Source: Pseudanabaena sp. M085S1SP2A07QC (GTDB lineage: Bacteria > Cyanobacteriota > Cyanobacteriia > Pseudanabaenales > Pseudanabaenaceae). Taken from it: a stretch of 33,013 bases of DNA. The number at the start of each line of letters is the position of its first letter. Positions within the stretch are counted from its first letter, which is position 1. The notes under the pieces are model-generated. The model was not told where the DNA came from. It ran no database searches and worked only from the letters and a program-made list of their open reading frames with translations. Below, in pieces: positions 16,699-23,137 of this stretch. The DNA lies in assembly GCA_020404895.1 (NCBI GenBank), contig JADBWK010000133.1, positions 1-33,013 of the forward strand. Reading direction: 5' to 3'. The translations under genes and the position numbers were made by a program.

Positions 16699-17321
16699 CC
16701 AAATTGCCCCATAGCGATCCTCGCGAAATGGTGGAAACAGCATTCCTTGCTAGTACCACCGCTATGTTGTTTCTCATTAATTTTTACTTTCCCCTAGGCC
16801 CATTGCTGAGAATGCTGTTCCCATTGCCAACAGCTTTAGCCTACTTACGATGGAATAGTCGCGCTGCATGGATGTCAATGGTCGTAACAGCATTACTTTT
16901 AGCGATCTTGATGGGACCAACCCGTAGCATTCAGTATATTGTCCCCCATGGTCTAGTCGGAGTCACATTGGGATATCTATGGAAACGAGATTTTCCTTGG
17001 TCTGGTTCGCTGAGTATTGCGACAATGATTGGCTCAGTTGGCACAGCTTTTCAGTTTGCTTTTTTATCAGTTTTGATGGGTGAAAACGTCTGGAACTATT
17101 CAATCGCACAGATTACAGGGCTACTCAATTGGATAATGCAACTTTTTGGGTCACTGGAACAGCCAGATTTTGCGACAATTCAAATTTTTGCGATCGCAGC
17201 TATTATCTTTAGTAATTTTGCCTATCAATTACTAGTACATTTAGTCGCTTGGATTGTGCTTGTTCGTCTTGGCAATCCTATACCTAGCCCTCCAAAATGG
17301 ATAGAATCTTTATTAGCTTAA
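16695..17321 (+). CDS. Integral membrane protein, DUF2232-like
   Basis: A 208-residue hydrophobic protein with about five or six membrane helices (for example FLINFYFPLGPLLRMLFPLPTALAY split over two segments, MSMVVTALLLAILMGPTRS, IFAIAAIIFSNFAYQLL and LVAWIVLVRLG). The pattern of an early FPLPTALAYLRW loop and a middle GPTRSIQYIVPHGLVGVTLGYLW loop resembles the DUF2232 (YybS-like) family of substrate-specificity or regulatory membrane proteins; this is my reading without a search. It overlaps lgt by ATGA, which points to a shared operon with lgt and the aminotransferase. No catalytic residues can be named. Confidence 0.82.
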   Translation: MTKLPHSDPREMVETAFLASTTAMLFLINFYFPLGPLLRMLFPLPTALAYLRWNSRAAWMSMVVTALLLAILMGPTRSIQYIVPHGLVGVTLGYLWKRDFPWSGSLSIATMIGSVGTAFQFAFLSVLMGENVWNYSIAQITGLLNWIMQLFGSLEQPDFATIQIFAIAAIIFSNFAYQLLVHLVAWIVLVRLGNPIPSPPKWIESLLA

Positions 17322-17403
17322 ACAACAAATAATAAGTATTTAAACGAATTTTTACTTCTTGTCATCAGCATGGCTGAGACAATCTTTGGAAAAACTTAAT
17401 TAA

Positions 17404-17433
17404 TTGACACAATCTCGAATAAGAAATTATACT
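17404..17433 (+). promoter_or_regulatory. Consensus sigma70-type promoter for pedR-like gene
   Basis: TTGACA at 17404-17409 and TATACT at 17428-17433 are separated by 18 bases. The expected transcription start near 17440 leaves a leader of about 55 bases before ATG 17496. This is the best-matching promoter I found in the window. Confidence 0.7.
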
Positions 17434-17495
17434 TATTAGTTAACCGCCAGAACGCATATAGTTCTGAAATATTGGCGCAAATCACTTTCGTTACC

Positions 17496-17828
17496 ATGAC
17501 CAACCCTGCCGAATCCAATCAAACTGTAGTTACAAACTCATCAATTGCTTTATCTGAAAGAGAGCTGCAAGTGATTGAATTAGTAGCTGGTGGCTTAACC
17601 AACCAAGATATTGCAATCAAACTAGAAATTAGCAAGCGCACTGTCGATAATCACATCAGCAACATTTTAACGAAAACGAAAACCGATAATCGGGTTTCAC
17701 TGGTACGTTGGGCTTTGCAATGGGGCAAGGTGTGCATTGACGAAGTTAACTGTTGCATAATTGGCACACATACAGTTGGTAGTGTTTTAGATGTAAAAGA
17801 TTTAGGACAGGAATTAGAAAGTGCCTAG
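17496..17828 (+). CDS. pedR: LuxR-type regulator, PedR-like
   Basis: A small DNA-binding protein that consists mainly of a LuxR/GerE helix-turn-helix (LSERELQVIELVAGGLTNQDIA, then KLEISKRTVDNHISNILTK). There is no receiver domain. Start at ATG 17496 (110 residues); the frame is open to TTG 17472, which is less likely. The segment after the HTH, RWALQWGKVCIDEVNCC, with its cysteines, matches what I know of cyanobacterial PedR (Synechocystis Ssl0564), a redox-responsive regulator controlled by thioredoxin through a cysteine and tied to photosynthetic electron transport. The C-terminus here carries an extra tail of about 30 residues (TVGSVLDVKDLGQELESA), longer than I expect for PedR. The last 8 bases overlap the following ORF. 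Confidence 0.8.
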   Translation: MTNPAESNQTVVTNSSIALSERELQVIELVAGGLTNQDIAIKLEISKRTVDNHISNILTKTKTDNRVSLVRWALQWGKVCIDEVNCCIIGTHTVGSVLDVKDLGQELESA

Positions 17829-18096
17829 CGCGGAGTTAGCGATTAATCATTACAAAATTGTTTACAAGCCCGATATTGCTTTAGCGATGTATCGAGAGTT
17901 AGCATCACACATTGAGCAAATTGAAAATGTTAATGCTGAATTGTTTTGGCAAGAAAGCACTGAATTTAGTTATTTAGGTAGTCAAATTGGGGGCATGTGG
18001 CTTACCTACCCTCAATCAATATCTGAGCAATCCCAATTGTTGATTAAAAATATCTTGAACCATTACGGATATTGGACTTCTGATCCCAAAGATTAG
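17821..18096 (+). CDS. Small hypothetical protein, translationally coupled to pedR-like gene
   Basis: A 91-residue protein starting at GTG 17821, eight bases inside the end of the pedR-like gene. No family recognised. It is soluble, with helical segments (IALAMYRELASHIEQIENVNAE), an aromatic stretch (ELFWQESTEFSYLGSQIGGMW) and a tail NHYGYWTSDPKD. The overlap and the protein-like composition support a real gene. The position suggests it is made with the regulator, perhaps as a partner, but nothing in the sequence shows that directly. An ORF this short could also be a lineage-specific product. Confidence 0.65.
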   Translation: MPSAELAINHYKIVYKPDIALAMYRELASHIEQIENVNAELFWQESTEFSYLGSQIGGMWLTYPQSISEQSQLLIKNILNHYGYWTSDPKD

Positions 18097-18135
18097 AAAT
18101 CAACGTTTTGCGTACTTTTTCTAGATTAAAAAATT

Positions 18136-18822
18136 ATGAGAAGACGTATATTTACTGATTTCGACGGTCCAATCATGGACGTGTCTGAGCGCTATTACCA
18201 AGTTTACTTATATTGCTTAGATAAAATTTGCAAGCCAGAACAAGTAGTTACGACTTTATCAAAGTCAGAGTTTTGGGAATTAAAGCGATCGCAAGTAACT
18301 GAAAAAGAAATCGCAAGTTTATCAGGCTTTGAAGATGAGAAACAATCCGTAGCTTTTGCTCACTTGCGACGCGCCACAGTGCATACAAATCCCTATTTTT
18401 CCTATGATTGTCTACTCGAAAATGCAATTCCAGCATTAGAGAAAGCCCAACATTTAAGAATCGAACTCGCCGTGATGACTATGCGTCGCCGCAGTGAACT
18501 CGAGCCTGTACTTGATAAATATAATTTGAGACGCTTTTTTCCTAGCGATCGCATTTTTTGTCTGGACGATGACTATGTAAAAACAGTTGATACACAAGAC
18601 AAACCCAAATTAATGCAAACTGCTCAAGCTAATCTGCCAAAGGTAGAGCAGCAATGGATGATCGGCGACACTGAAGCTGATATTATTGCAGCTCAGACTT
18701 ATAACGTTCCAGCGATCGCTGTACTTAGTGGCATCCGTAACCTCACTCAACTAGAAAAATACAAGCCCAATCAAATTGTTGCTAATTTAATTTGCGCAAT
18801 AGATAAGGTTGTAGATTTATAA
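18136..18822 (+). CDS. HAD-superfamily hydrolase
   Basis: A haloacid-dehalogenase-type phosphatase of 228 residues. Motif I is FTDFDGPIMD with nucleophile Asp8 and acid/base Asp10; motif II is in AVMTMRRR (Thr); motif III Lys is probably in DKPKLM; motif IV is WMIGDTEADIIAA. The cap between residues about 20 and 90 is helical (C1-type), as in phosphoglycolate or nucleotide phosphatases. The substrate cannot be predicted. The gene starts 39 bases after the small ORF and could extend the pedR operon. Its TAA stop is inside the left arm of a perfect 22-bp hairpin, which probably ends the transcript. Confidence 0.88.
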   Translation: MRRRIFTDFDGPIMDVSERYYQVYLYCLDKICKPEQVVTTLSKSEFWELKRSQVTEKEIASLSGFEDEKQSVAFAHLRRATVHTNPYFSYDCLLENAIPALEKAQHLRIELAVMTMRRRSELEPVLDKYNLRRFFPSDRIFCLDDDYVKTVDTQDKPKLMQTAQANLPKVEQQWMIGDTEADIIAAQTYNVPAIAVLSGIRNLTQLEKYKPNQIVANLICAIDKVVDL

Positions 18823-18865
18823 ATACAACAAAAGCAGTGCAAAGCACTGCTTTTGTTGTATTTAT
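18819..18865 (+). terminator. Perfect 22-bp stem after HAD gene
   Basis: Arms 18819-18840 and 18844-18865 are exact complements around an AAA loop; the core is AGCAGTGC-AAA-GCACTGCT. It overlaps the HAD stop codon and lies just before the end of the NblA-like gene on the other strand. It could end both transcripts, although no long T run follows. Confidence 0.7.
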
Positions 18866-18875
18866 AGGTGTCAGA

Positions 18876-19049
18876 TTACAAGCCCCCTAAAAACTCTTGT
18901 TTAGCAATTTTTACCATAAGAGCTTGCTGACCCAAATAAAGCATATGTAGCTCAGTGAGAAGTTGCTTAGCTGCATCTATATCGATATTTTGGATCTGTT
19001 GGCAAAACATCATATGGGTAAATTGCTTTTCGACAGGTAAGTCACTCAT
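18876..19049 (-). CDS. nblA: NblA/Ycf18-like phycobilisome degradation protein
   Basis: A 57-codon gene: ATG at 19049-19047, TAA at 18878-18876, GAGGT 4-5 bases before the start. The translation reads MSDLPVEKQFTHMMFCQQIQ, then NIDIDAAKQLLTELHMLYLG, then QQALMVKIAKQEFLGGL. The spacing of EKQF, QQIQN, AAKQLLTEL, LY and a C-terminal hydrophobic-Lys pair follows the NblA/Ycf18 two-helix pattern (length usually 50-65). NblA binds phycobilisomes and the Clp protease chaperone to start antenna degradation during nutrient stress. The conserved Arg after the EQxF segment is replaced by Met here, so this could be a divergent NblA. It lies 537 bases downstream of the allophycocyanin operon on the same strand, with its own candidate promoter. 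The identification is by pattern, without a search. Confidence 0.75.
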   Translation of the reverse strand: MSDLPVEKQFTHMMFCQQIQNIDIDAAKQLLTELHMLYLGQQALMVKIAKQEFLGGL

Positions 19050-19103
19050 AAGTACCTCATTTACAAATCAATCAATGACACCAAACTATGACAATAACTA
19101 ACG

Positions 19104-19167
19104 CTTTGAAGTTGCTTTAGACTAGATATTAGTTACCGTGTCAACATAACGTAACAATACTTCAAAG
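19104..19167 (-). promoter_or_regulatory. Candidate nblA-like promoter with flanking inverted repeat
   Basis: On the minus strand TTGACA (19144-19139) is followed after 17 bases by TCTAAA (19121-19116), about 65 bases before the NblA-like ATG. Nine-base arms CTTTGAAGT (19104-19112) and ACTTCAAAG (19159-19167) form an inverted repeat that brackets both boxes. Promoter and operator roles are inferred. No NtcA-type GTA-N8-TAC site was seen. Confidence 0.45.
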
Positions 19168-19279
19168 TTATTAAAAAAACCGTATCATGATAAACATTTT
19201 TTCTGGATATACCCAAAGAAATATTTTCTATGAAAAATCCTAAAGGTATTCCTTATGACAGCTATAAGCCAATATATCT

Positions 19280-19332
19280 AAAACTCAGAAGATGGTTGAA
19301 GCGCTTTGCGCTTCAACCATCTTCTGAGTTTT
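19280..19332. repeat. Perfect 25-bp stem hairpin, TTT loop
   Basis: Arms 19280-19304 and 19308-19332 are exact complements; core GAAGCGC-TTT-GCGCTTC, outer arm AAAACTCAGAAG. Same size and loop length as the hairpins at 352 and 28936 but with unrelated arm sequence. Confidence 0.85.
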
Positions 19333-19381
19333 CTGTCTATAGCAATAATATAGCTGTCACCATTCTTGTTAGGACATAAAG

Positions 19382-19429
19382 CCCAAACAGTGTGAGGCGG
19401 CACTTCGCGCCGCCTCACACTATTTGGGT
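19382..19429. repeat. 22-bp stem hairpin, TTC loop
   Basis: CCCAAACAGTGTGAGGCGGC pairs with GCCGCCTCACACTATTTGGG; the core around TTC is GGCGGCAC / GCGCCGCC. The two mismatches are C-A and A-C on the plus strand, which are G.U and U.G wobbles in minus-strand RNA. Confidence 0.8.
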
Positions 19430-19442
19430 TCTGTTCTGATAC

Positions 19443-19498
19443 AAATGGCTAAGGCTATACCAAAGCACACAATGCTTAGCCATTTTGTGCTTTGGTAT
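19443..19498. repeat. Interleaved double inverted repeat
   Basis: Four blocks in order A-B-A'-B': A AAATGGCTAAG (19443-19453), B ATACCAAAGCACA (19457-19469), A' (19475-19485) the exact complement of A, B' (19486-19498) the exact complement of B. The two stems of 11 and 13 bp cross each other, so they are mutually exclusive or pseudoknotted. Confidence 0.8.
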
Positions 19499-19518
19499 TA
19501 CTGCGCTTTGAGCGATTT

Positions 19519-19569
19519 AAACCCAAAAAGCAGAAGACTCACAATGTGAATCTTCTGCTTTTTGGGTTT
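19519..19569 (-). terminator. 24-bp stem downstream of apcC
   Basis: Arms 19519-19542 and 19546-19569 pair around AAT with one C-A position that becomes G.U in minus-strand RNA. It begins 16 bases after the apcC stop, so it probably ends or protects the apc transcript. No T run follows on the minus strand, so 3' end stabilisation is as likely as termination. Confidence 0.6.
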
Positions 19570-19585
19570 GGGGATAAGAAAAAAA

Positions 19586-19789
19586 CTAAAGCAAGCCAGT
19601 ATTTGCGCCTTGCTTGCCTGTAGCTAGTTCAACTTTTATAATCTTGCCGCCCATTTTCATAATGCGTTGCTGTTCAGCGAACCAGTTGTCATAGGACACT
19701 AACTTCGTGAAATAGGTATTTTGCAACTCTCGTTGTGTACGAATGCGAGTTTGACTAGGTACACAAGCAGTGATTTTAAAAGTCCGCAT
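19586..19789 (-). CDS. apcC: Phycobilisome core small linker ApcC
   Basis: The 7.8-kDa core linker (Lc) that binds the end of allophycocyanin trimer stacks in the phycobilisome core. Its 67 residues match the usual size. Diagnostic segments MRTFKITACVPSQTRIRTQRELQNTYFTKLV and the middle YDNWFAEQQRI-MKMGGKIIKVELATG of the CpcD-type linker fold are all present. It is the last gene of apcA-apcB-apcC. A long hairpin lies between it and apcB, which is likely to lower its expression relative to the trimer subunits. A second long hairpin follows the stop codon. Confidence 0.97.
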   Translation of the reverse strand: MRTFKITACVPSQTRIRTQRELQNTYFTKLVSYDNWFAEQQRIMKMGGKIIKVELATGKQGANTGLL

Positions 19790-19873
19790 AGCGGCGATCT
19801 CCTTCAGAGCCAGTTATTTAAAGATTAATTAGAAGTTAATTTCAAAGAAATATTTCTAGACTGATATAAGCGT

Positions 19874-19917
19874 TGGCGGCAAGGTAGGAAGCTCAAGCTA
19901 CCTACCTCCGCCGCCTT
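19874..19917 (-). promoter_or_regulatory. apcB-apcC intercistronic hairpin
   Basis: In minus-strand RNA GGCGGC-G-AGGTAGGTAGC pairs with GCTTCCTACCTTGCCGCC, with one bulge and a short loop (TTGA). In other cyanobacteria the abundant apcAB message ends before apcC and a longer apcABC message is rarer; a stem at this place fits such partial termination or 3' end stabilisation. This inference rests on position and structure. Confidence 0.65.
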
Positions 19918-19972
19918 GTAAATATTAATTATTAAAAAATCAATAAATAGCAATTAACGCCATATCAAGCAA

Positions 19973-20458
19973 TTAGCTCAAGCCAGAGCTGATGTAATCG
20001 AGATATACACCCAACTCCTTACCAGCTTCAGACCCAACGATGCTAGCAGCAACTTCTTTAATTGCTTGAATAGCTTGAATAGTAGAAACTACAGGTACTC
20101 CAAGAGAGTTGTAGGTTTCTTTCAAGCCATTGAGAACACGCTCATCAAGGATCGAAGCATCACCAGCAAGCATTGCATAGGTTGCATAGCGTAGGTAGTA
20201 GTCGAGGTCGCGGATACATGCGGCATAACGACGGGTGGTGTACATATTGCCACCGGGACGGGTGACATCTGAGTACAACAAGGACTTAGCAACAGCTTCT
20301 TTGACGATGGTTGCAGAGTTAGCGGAGATAGCAGCGGAAGCCCGAACACGAAGTTCGCCAGTTGCGAAATATGCCTTTAGCTTTTCGAGAGAAGCGGCAT
20401 CAAGGTACTTACCTTGAACATCAGAAGAATTGATGACGGAAGTAATTGCGTCTTGCAT
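19973..20458 (-). CDS. apcB: Allophycocyanin beta subunit
   Basis: Core biliprotein; with ApcA it forms the trimers that carry excitation energy towards the chlorophyll antennae. It has 161 residues, as usual. Asn71 in [15 protein letters not shown] is the residue methylated in the family, and Cys81 in [13 protein letters not shown] binds phycocyanobilin. The ending [15 protein letters not shown] is typical. It lies 135 bases downstream of apcA; nothing distinctive was seen in that gap. An apcA-apcB-apcC operon in this order is standard. Confidence 0.98.
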   Translation of the reverse strand: MQDAITSVINSSDVQGKYLDAASLEKLKAYFATGELRVRASAAISANSATIVKEAVAKSLLYSDVTRPGGNMYTTRRYAACIRDLDYYLRYATYAMLAGDASILDERVLNGLKETYNSLGVPVVSTIQAIQAIKEVAASIVGSEAGKELGVYLDYISSGLS

Positions 20459-20593
20459 TTTTGTATATCTTTTAGGTTTGCAATTAGTTTTTTGAATTAC
20501 GGATTCAGAATTCTGAATAGCTTAAATTCTGTTTTTAAATACAATCGATTTGAGAACAATCCGATAACAATCTAAGAAAGTTCGGAAATCGCC

Positions 20594-21079
20594 TTACTGC
20601 ATTGCACCGATGACATAGTCAAAGTAGTAACCAGCTTCGGCTGCATCTTCACCAGACAACAAGGAAGCTGCTGCATTCTTAAGACCACGTACACCTTCGA
20701 CAACACCAGGAATAGGAGTGCCTAAAGAGTTGTACATTTCCTTAACGCCAACTAGACCGATCTCTTCGATAGGTGTGACATCACCAGATACAACTCCGTA
20801 GGTTACTAGGCGGAGGTAGTAGTCGAGGTCACGTAAGCAAGTTGCGGTCATTTGTTCACCGTATGCATTTCCGCCAGGAGAAACAACATCAGGACGCTTT
20901 TGGAAAAGTTGATCGCCAGCTTGCTTAACGATGCGCTCGCGGGATTCGGTCAATGTTTGGGCAATGCGAAGACGGCGCTCGCCAGAGCTTACAAAGCCCT
21001 TAATGCGATCTAGTTCACCAGGGCTGAGGTAACGTGCTTCAGCATCTGCATTCACGATGGACTTCGTGACTACGCTCAT
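20594..21079 (-). CDS. apcA: Allophycocyanin alpha subunit
   Basis: Partner of ApcB in the core trimer. 161 residues. Cys81 in [15 protein letters not shown] is the bilin-binding cysteine; the N-terminus [24 protein letters not shown] is split over conserved family segments, and [14 protein letters not shown] closes the protein. The ATG has GGAG about 10 bases upstream (TTGGAGAAAAAATTAA-ATG). No apcE or bilin lyase is adjacent within the window. A leader of about 250 bases precedes it. Confidence 0.98.
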   Translation of the reverse strand: MSVVTKSIVNADAEARYLSPGELDRIKGFVSSGERRLRIAQTLTESRERIVKQAGDQLFQKRPDVVSPGGNAYGEQMTATCLRDLDYYLRLVTYGVVSGDVTPIEEIGLVGVKEMYNSLGTPIPGVVEGVRGLKNAAASLLSGEDAAEAGYYFDYVIGAMQ

Positions 21080-21330
21080 TTAATTTTTTCTCCAATCAAA
21101 AATGTGAATAAAAACGATTGATGTGATGCCGTACCATGCAGAAATTCCTTTGCTTTAGCTACGTCCTAGGGACAATTGCAAAAAGGTTGGGGCTTCTCTG
21201 ACATGGAAGGTTTCTTTGTCAAAGCAATGATTACCAAAACATTTTGAAGCATTGCGTTGTCTACAAGCTTTTCTTCATCACACTTCTTAACATTTCATAT
21301 GTTAGCACTAGAGTTGAAAGCTTCGATAAA
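21080..21330 (-). promoter_or_regulatory. apcA upstream region
   Basis: About 250 bases between apcA and the TMEM14-like gene. It must hold the apc promoter, since the upstream gene is read on the same strand but is unrelated. A small palindrome GTCCTAGGGAC is at about 21162-21172. No clear -35/-10 pair could be assigned. Confidence 0.45.
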
Positions 21331-21645
21331 TTAACTTGGAAGTATTGCTAATCCTAGGGTTCCGACCCCTCCAAGGATCATTAGTCCTGCTGGCATAAAT
21401 TTTTTGGTTTTGATTAGACGCACGATGAAGACGATCACTAGCAGGGCTGAGATTGCCATGCCAACGATTTTGCCCCACTCTTGATTTTGGGCGGCGGCGG
21501 CTCCTGCAATGAGTAGTCCTGCACCACTAATGCTGCCAGAGATGATGGATGCTTTGCTTTGACTTTTGGTAAAGCCGATGATGCCACCAATAATCGCAAT
21601 GACTCCATATACAAGCAAGGCAATAGTACTTGGGGAGAAATTCAT
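21331..21645 (-). CDS. TMEM14-family small membrane protein
   Basis: A 104-residue protein with four hydrophobic helices separated by short Lys/Ser or Gln/Asn loops: IALLVYGVIAIIGGIIGF, then SIISGSISGAGLLIAGAAAA, IVGMAISALLVIVFIV and PAGLMILGGVGTLGLAIL. The Gly-rich helices, the loop TKSQSKAS and the RLIKTKKFMPAGLM segment match the TMEM14 (UPF0136) family, whose chloroplast members (FAX1 type) take part in fatty-acid export. The substrate in cyanobacteria is not settled. It precedes apcA on the same strand by 251 bases, so it is probably a separate transcript. Confidence 0.85.
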   Translation of the reverse strand: MNFSPSTIALLVYGVIAIIGGIIGFTKSQSKASIISGSISGAGLLIAGAAAAQNQEWGKIVGMAISALLVIVFIVRLIKTKKFMPAGLMILGGVGTLGLAILPS

Positions 21646-21760
21646 ATTTGTATGTCGAGTTTTAAAAACTAGGAGAATAAAAAATACTATTGACCATGCT
21701 AGCGAACAGTATTTCTAGGCAAGTGCTAACTCCAAAGTTTGGTTACACAAGTTTACAAAT

Positions 21761-21841
21761 GGGAAGAGGTCACGCATAGCGTGGCATCTTCCCACATCAA
21801 AATAAAGGCGGCGCGGATCGCCGCCTTTATTTTGATGTGGG
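21761..21841 (-). terminator. Two fused hairpins downstream of M23 peptidase
   Basis: Hairpin one (21761-21793) has 15-base arms and an ATA loop with two mismatches. Hairpin two (21791-21841) has perfect 23-bp arms, CCCACATCAAAATAAAGGCG and so on, around CGGAT with a GGCGGCG core. They share CCC at 21791-21793. They lie after the peptidase stop (read on the minus strand) and before the TMEM14-like gene, so they probably mark the peptidase transcript end. Confidence 0.7.
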
Positions 21842-21865
21842 ATTTAAAGCACTGAAGGATAAAAT

Positions 21866-22825
21866 TTAGAGCAGAAATAAATTGGTCATTACGGATGCAA
21901 TGCGATTGAGATAGGGGGCAGGATCAAGGGCGACCCAGCCATCACCCGAAGAAACCATGATCTCAAAATGCAGATGTGGCCCCGTAGAACGTCCTGTAGA
22001 ACCAACAATACCCAGTTGTTGACCTTGAGCTACATTCTGCCCCTGATAGACATAAATTGCCTCAAGGTGTGCATAGCGAGTACCTGTTGAGCCGTGATCG
22101 AGTTCGACAAGGTTGCCATAACCTTCTCCCCAGCCTGCAAATTCAACACGTCCTGCTTTGGCAGCAAGTACGGGTGTGCCGAAAGATGCGCCAAGGTCGA
22201 TGCCGCTATGAAATGACCAGATGGTTGTAACTGGATTCATGCGCCAGCCATAGTTGGAGGTGACAGGGACTGCGTAGGGGAGAGGATATCCGCCTGTTTG
22301 AAAGATGACATCAGGATTGCTTGAGCCTCTAGAAGCGATCGCGGCATTGAAAGGAATAGGATCGGGCTTCCAGATTGCCCCTGGTACAAATACGACTTGA
22401 GGCTTGCGTTGACAGCCGTTACGCTCAAAAAGAACATCGGCGCGAATCTTAAATTTTTTGGCAACGGTGGTGTAATTTTCTTCGTTTTGAAAGCGGTAGG
22501 TTAAACCATCTAGGGGCGGGATTGATAAGATTTGCCCCACCTTGACTTCACCACTACGGACTTCGGGGTTTAGCCCCATCAGGGTTGCAGTTTTAAGTTC
22601 GTATTGCTTGGCGATCGCTTCTAGAGTTTCGCCCTGCTTGACCTTATGCTGAGCAAGATCGTCGAGGGTTGGCTTACCACAGAGATCTTCCGCCTCTTTT
22701 GAGTTGGCTTGATCAATTGGGGTTAATGGAGGTGAAGTAGTCGCTAGTAGGACTGAGGGAAATAGACTAGCGATCGCGCTGACGATGAAAACTGGGAGCA
22801 GGGATATTTTCCAAGAAGGCTTCAT
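21866..22825 (-). CDS. LysM / M23 murein peptidase
   Basis: A secreted peptidoglycan endopeptidase of 319 residues. A signal peptide or anchor covers about residues 1-29 (ISLLPVFIVSAIASLFPSVLLA). LysM domain 1 is at about 60-103 (KVKQGETLEAIAKQYELKTATL and onwards, ending VGQILSIP); a second, weaker LysM-like segment is at about 109-150 (YTTVAKKFKIRADVLFERNG). The M23/LytM zinc peptidase domain follows: His206 and Asp210 in HSGIDLG, His253 in RYAHLE, and His284/His286 in PHLHFEI. All metal and catalytic residues are present, so it should be active, unlike EnvC/NlpD-type activators. Likely roles are cell-wall remodelling in growth or daughter-cell separation. It diverges from the IMPase gene. 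Confidence 0.92.
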   Translation of the reverse strand: MKPSWKISLLPVFIVSAIASLFPSVLLATTSPPLTPIDQANSKEAEDLCGKPTLDDLAQHKVKQGETLEAIAKQYELKTATLMGLNPEVRSGEVKVGQILSIPPLDGLTYRFQNEENYTTVAKKFKIRADVLFERNGCQRKPQVVFVPGAIWKPDPIPFNAAIASRGSSNPDVIFQTGGYPLPYAVPVTSNYGWRMNPVTTIWSFHSGIDLGASFGTPVLAAKAGRVEFAGWGEGYGNLVELDHGSTGTRYAHLEAIYVYQGQNVAQGQQLGIVGSTGRSTGPHLHFEIMVSSGDGWVALDPAPYLNRIASVMTNLFLL

Positions 22826-23137
22826 GGAGTGTTACTTGAGATATGTGTGAAAAATATGTGGAACAGTAAGAGACTAAATTTGTGATTTGATAAAAAAGTA
22901 ACAAATGATGAAGAATTGCGACAAGAATCTTCACAAAAGAAATGCTTAAATATGTTCGCAGCGATCGCCACTTTATGAACACCACCGATCTGGTGAAATT
23001 TTAGATGTTTGCGAGTTATTTGCTAATTTTCTAGATTGGCGACCTTAGCGATCGTGATCATAAACTTACACTTTATCTGAAATCAATCAAAAACTAATCA
23101 ATTAAAAACTAATCAATCAATACACATCCTAAAGATC
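22826..23137. other. Divergent intergenic region, M23 peptidase / IMPase
   Basis: About 310 bases, with promoters for both directions expected but not assigned. It holds one HIP1 site near 22961 and two tandem copies of the 15-base unit AAAAACTAATCAATT (23089-23117) just before the IMPase start. Confidence 0.5.

Larger units (their letters stand above)
19168..19585. other. Hairpin-rich spacer between apcC and nblA-like gene
   Basis: No protein-like gene here. The spacer holds three long hairpins (19280-19332, 19382-19429, 19519-19569) and an interleaved inverted repeat (19443-19498), so about half its bases are in strong dyads. The words CTATAGC/GCTATA recur between them. Confidence 0.6.

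Noticed and set aside
19443-19498. Standard H-type pseudoknot
   Set aside because: Loops of three and zero bases cannot easily span stems of 13 and 11 bp, so alternative hairpins are more plausible.
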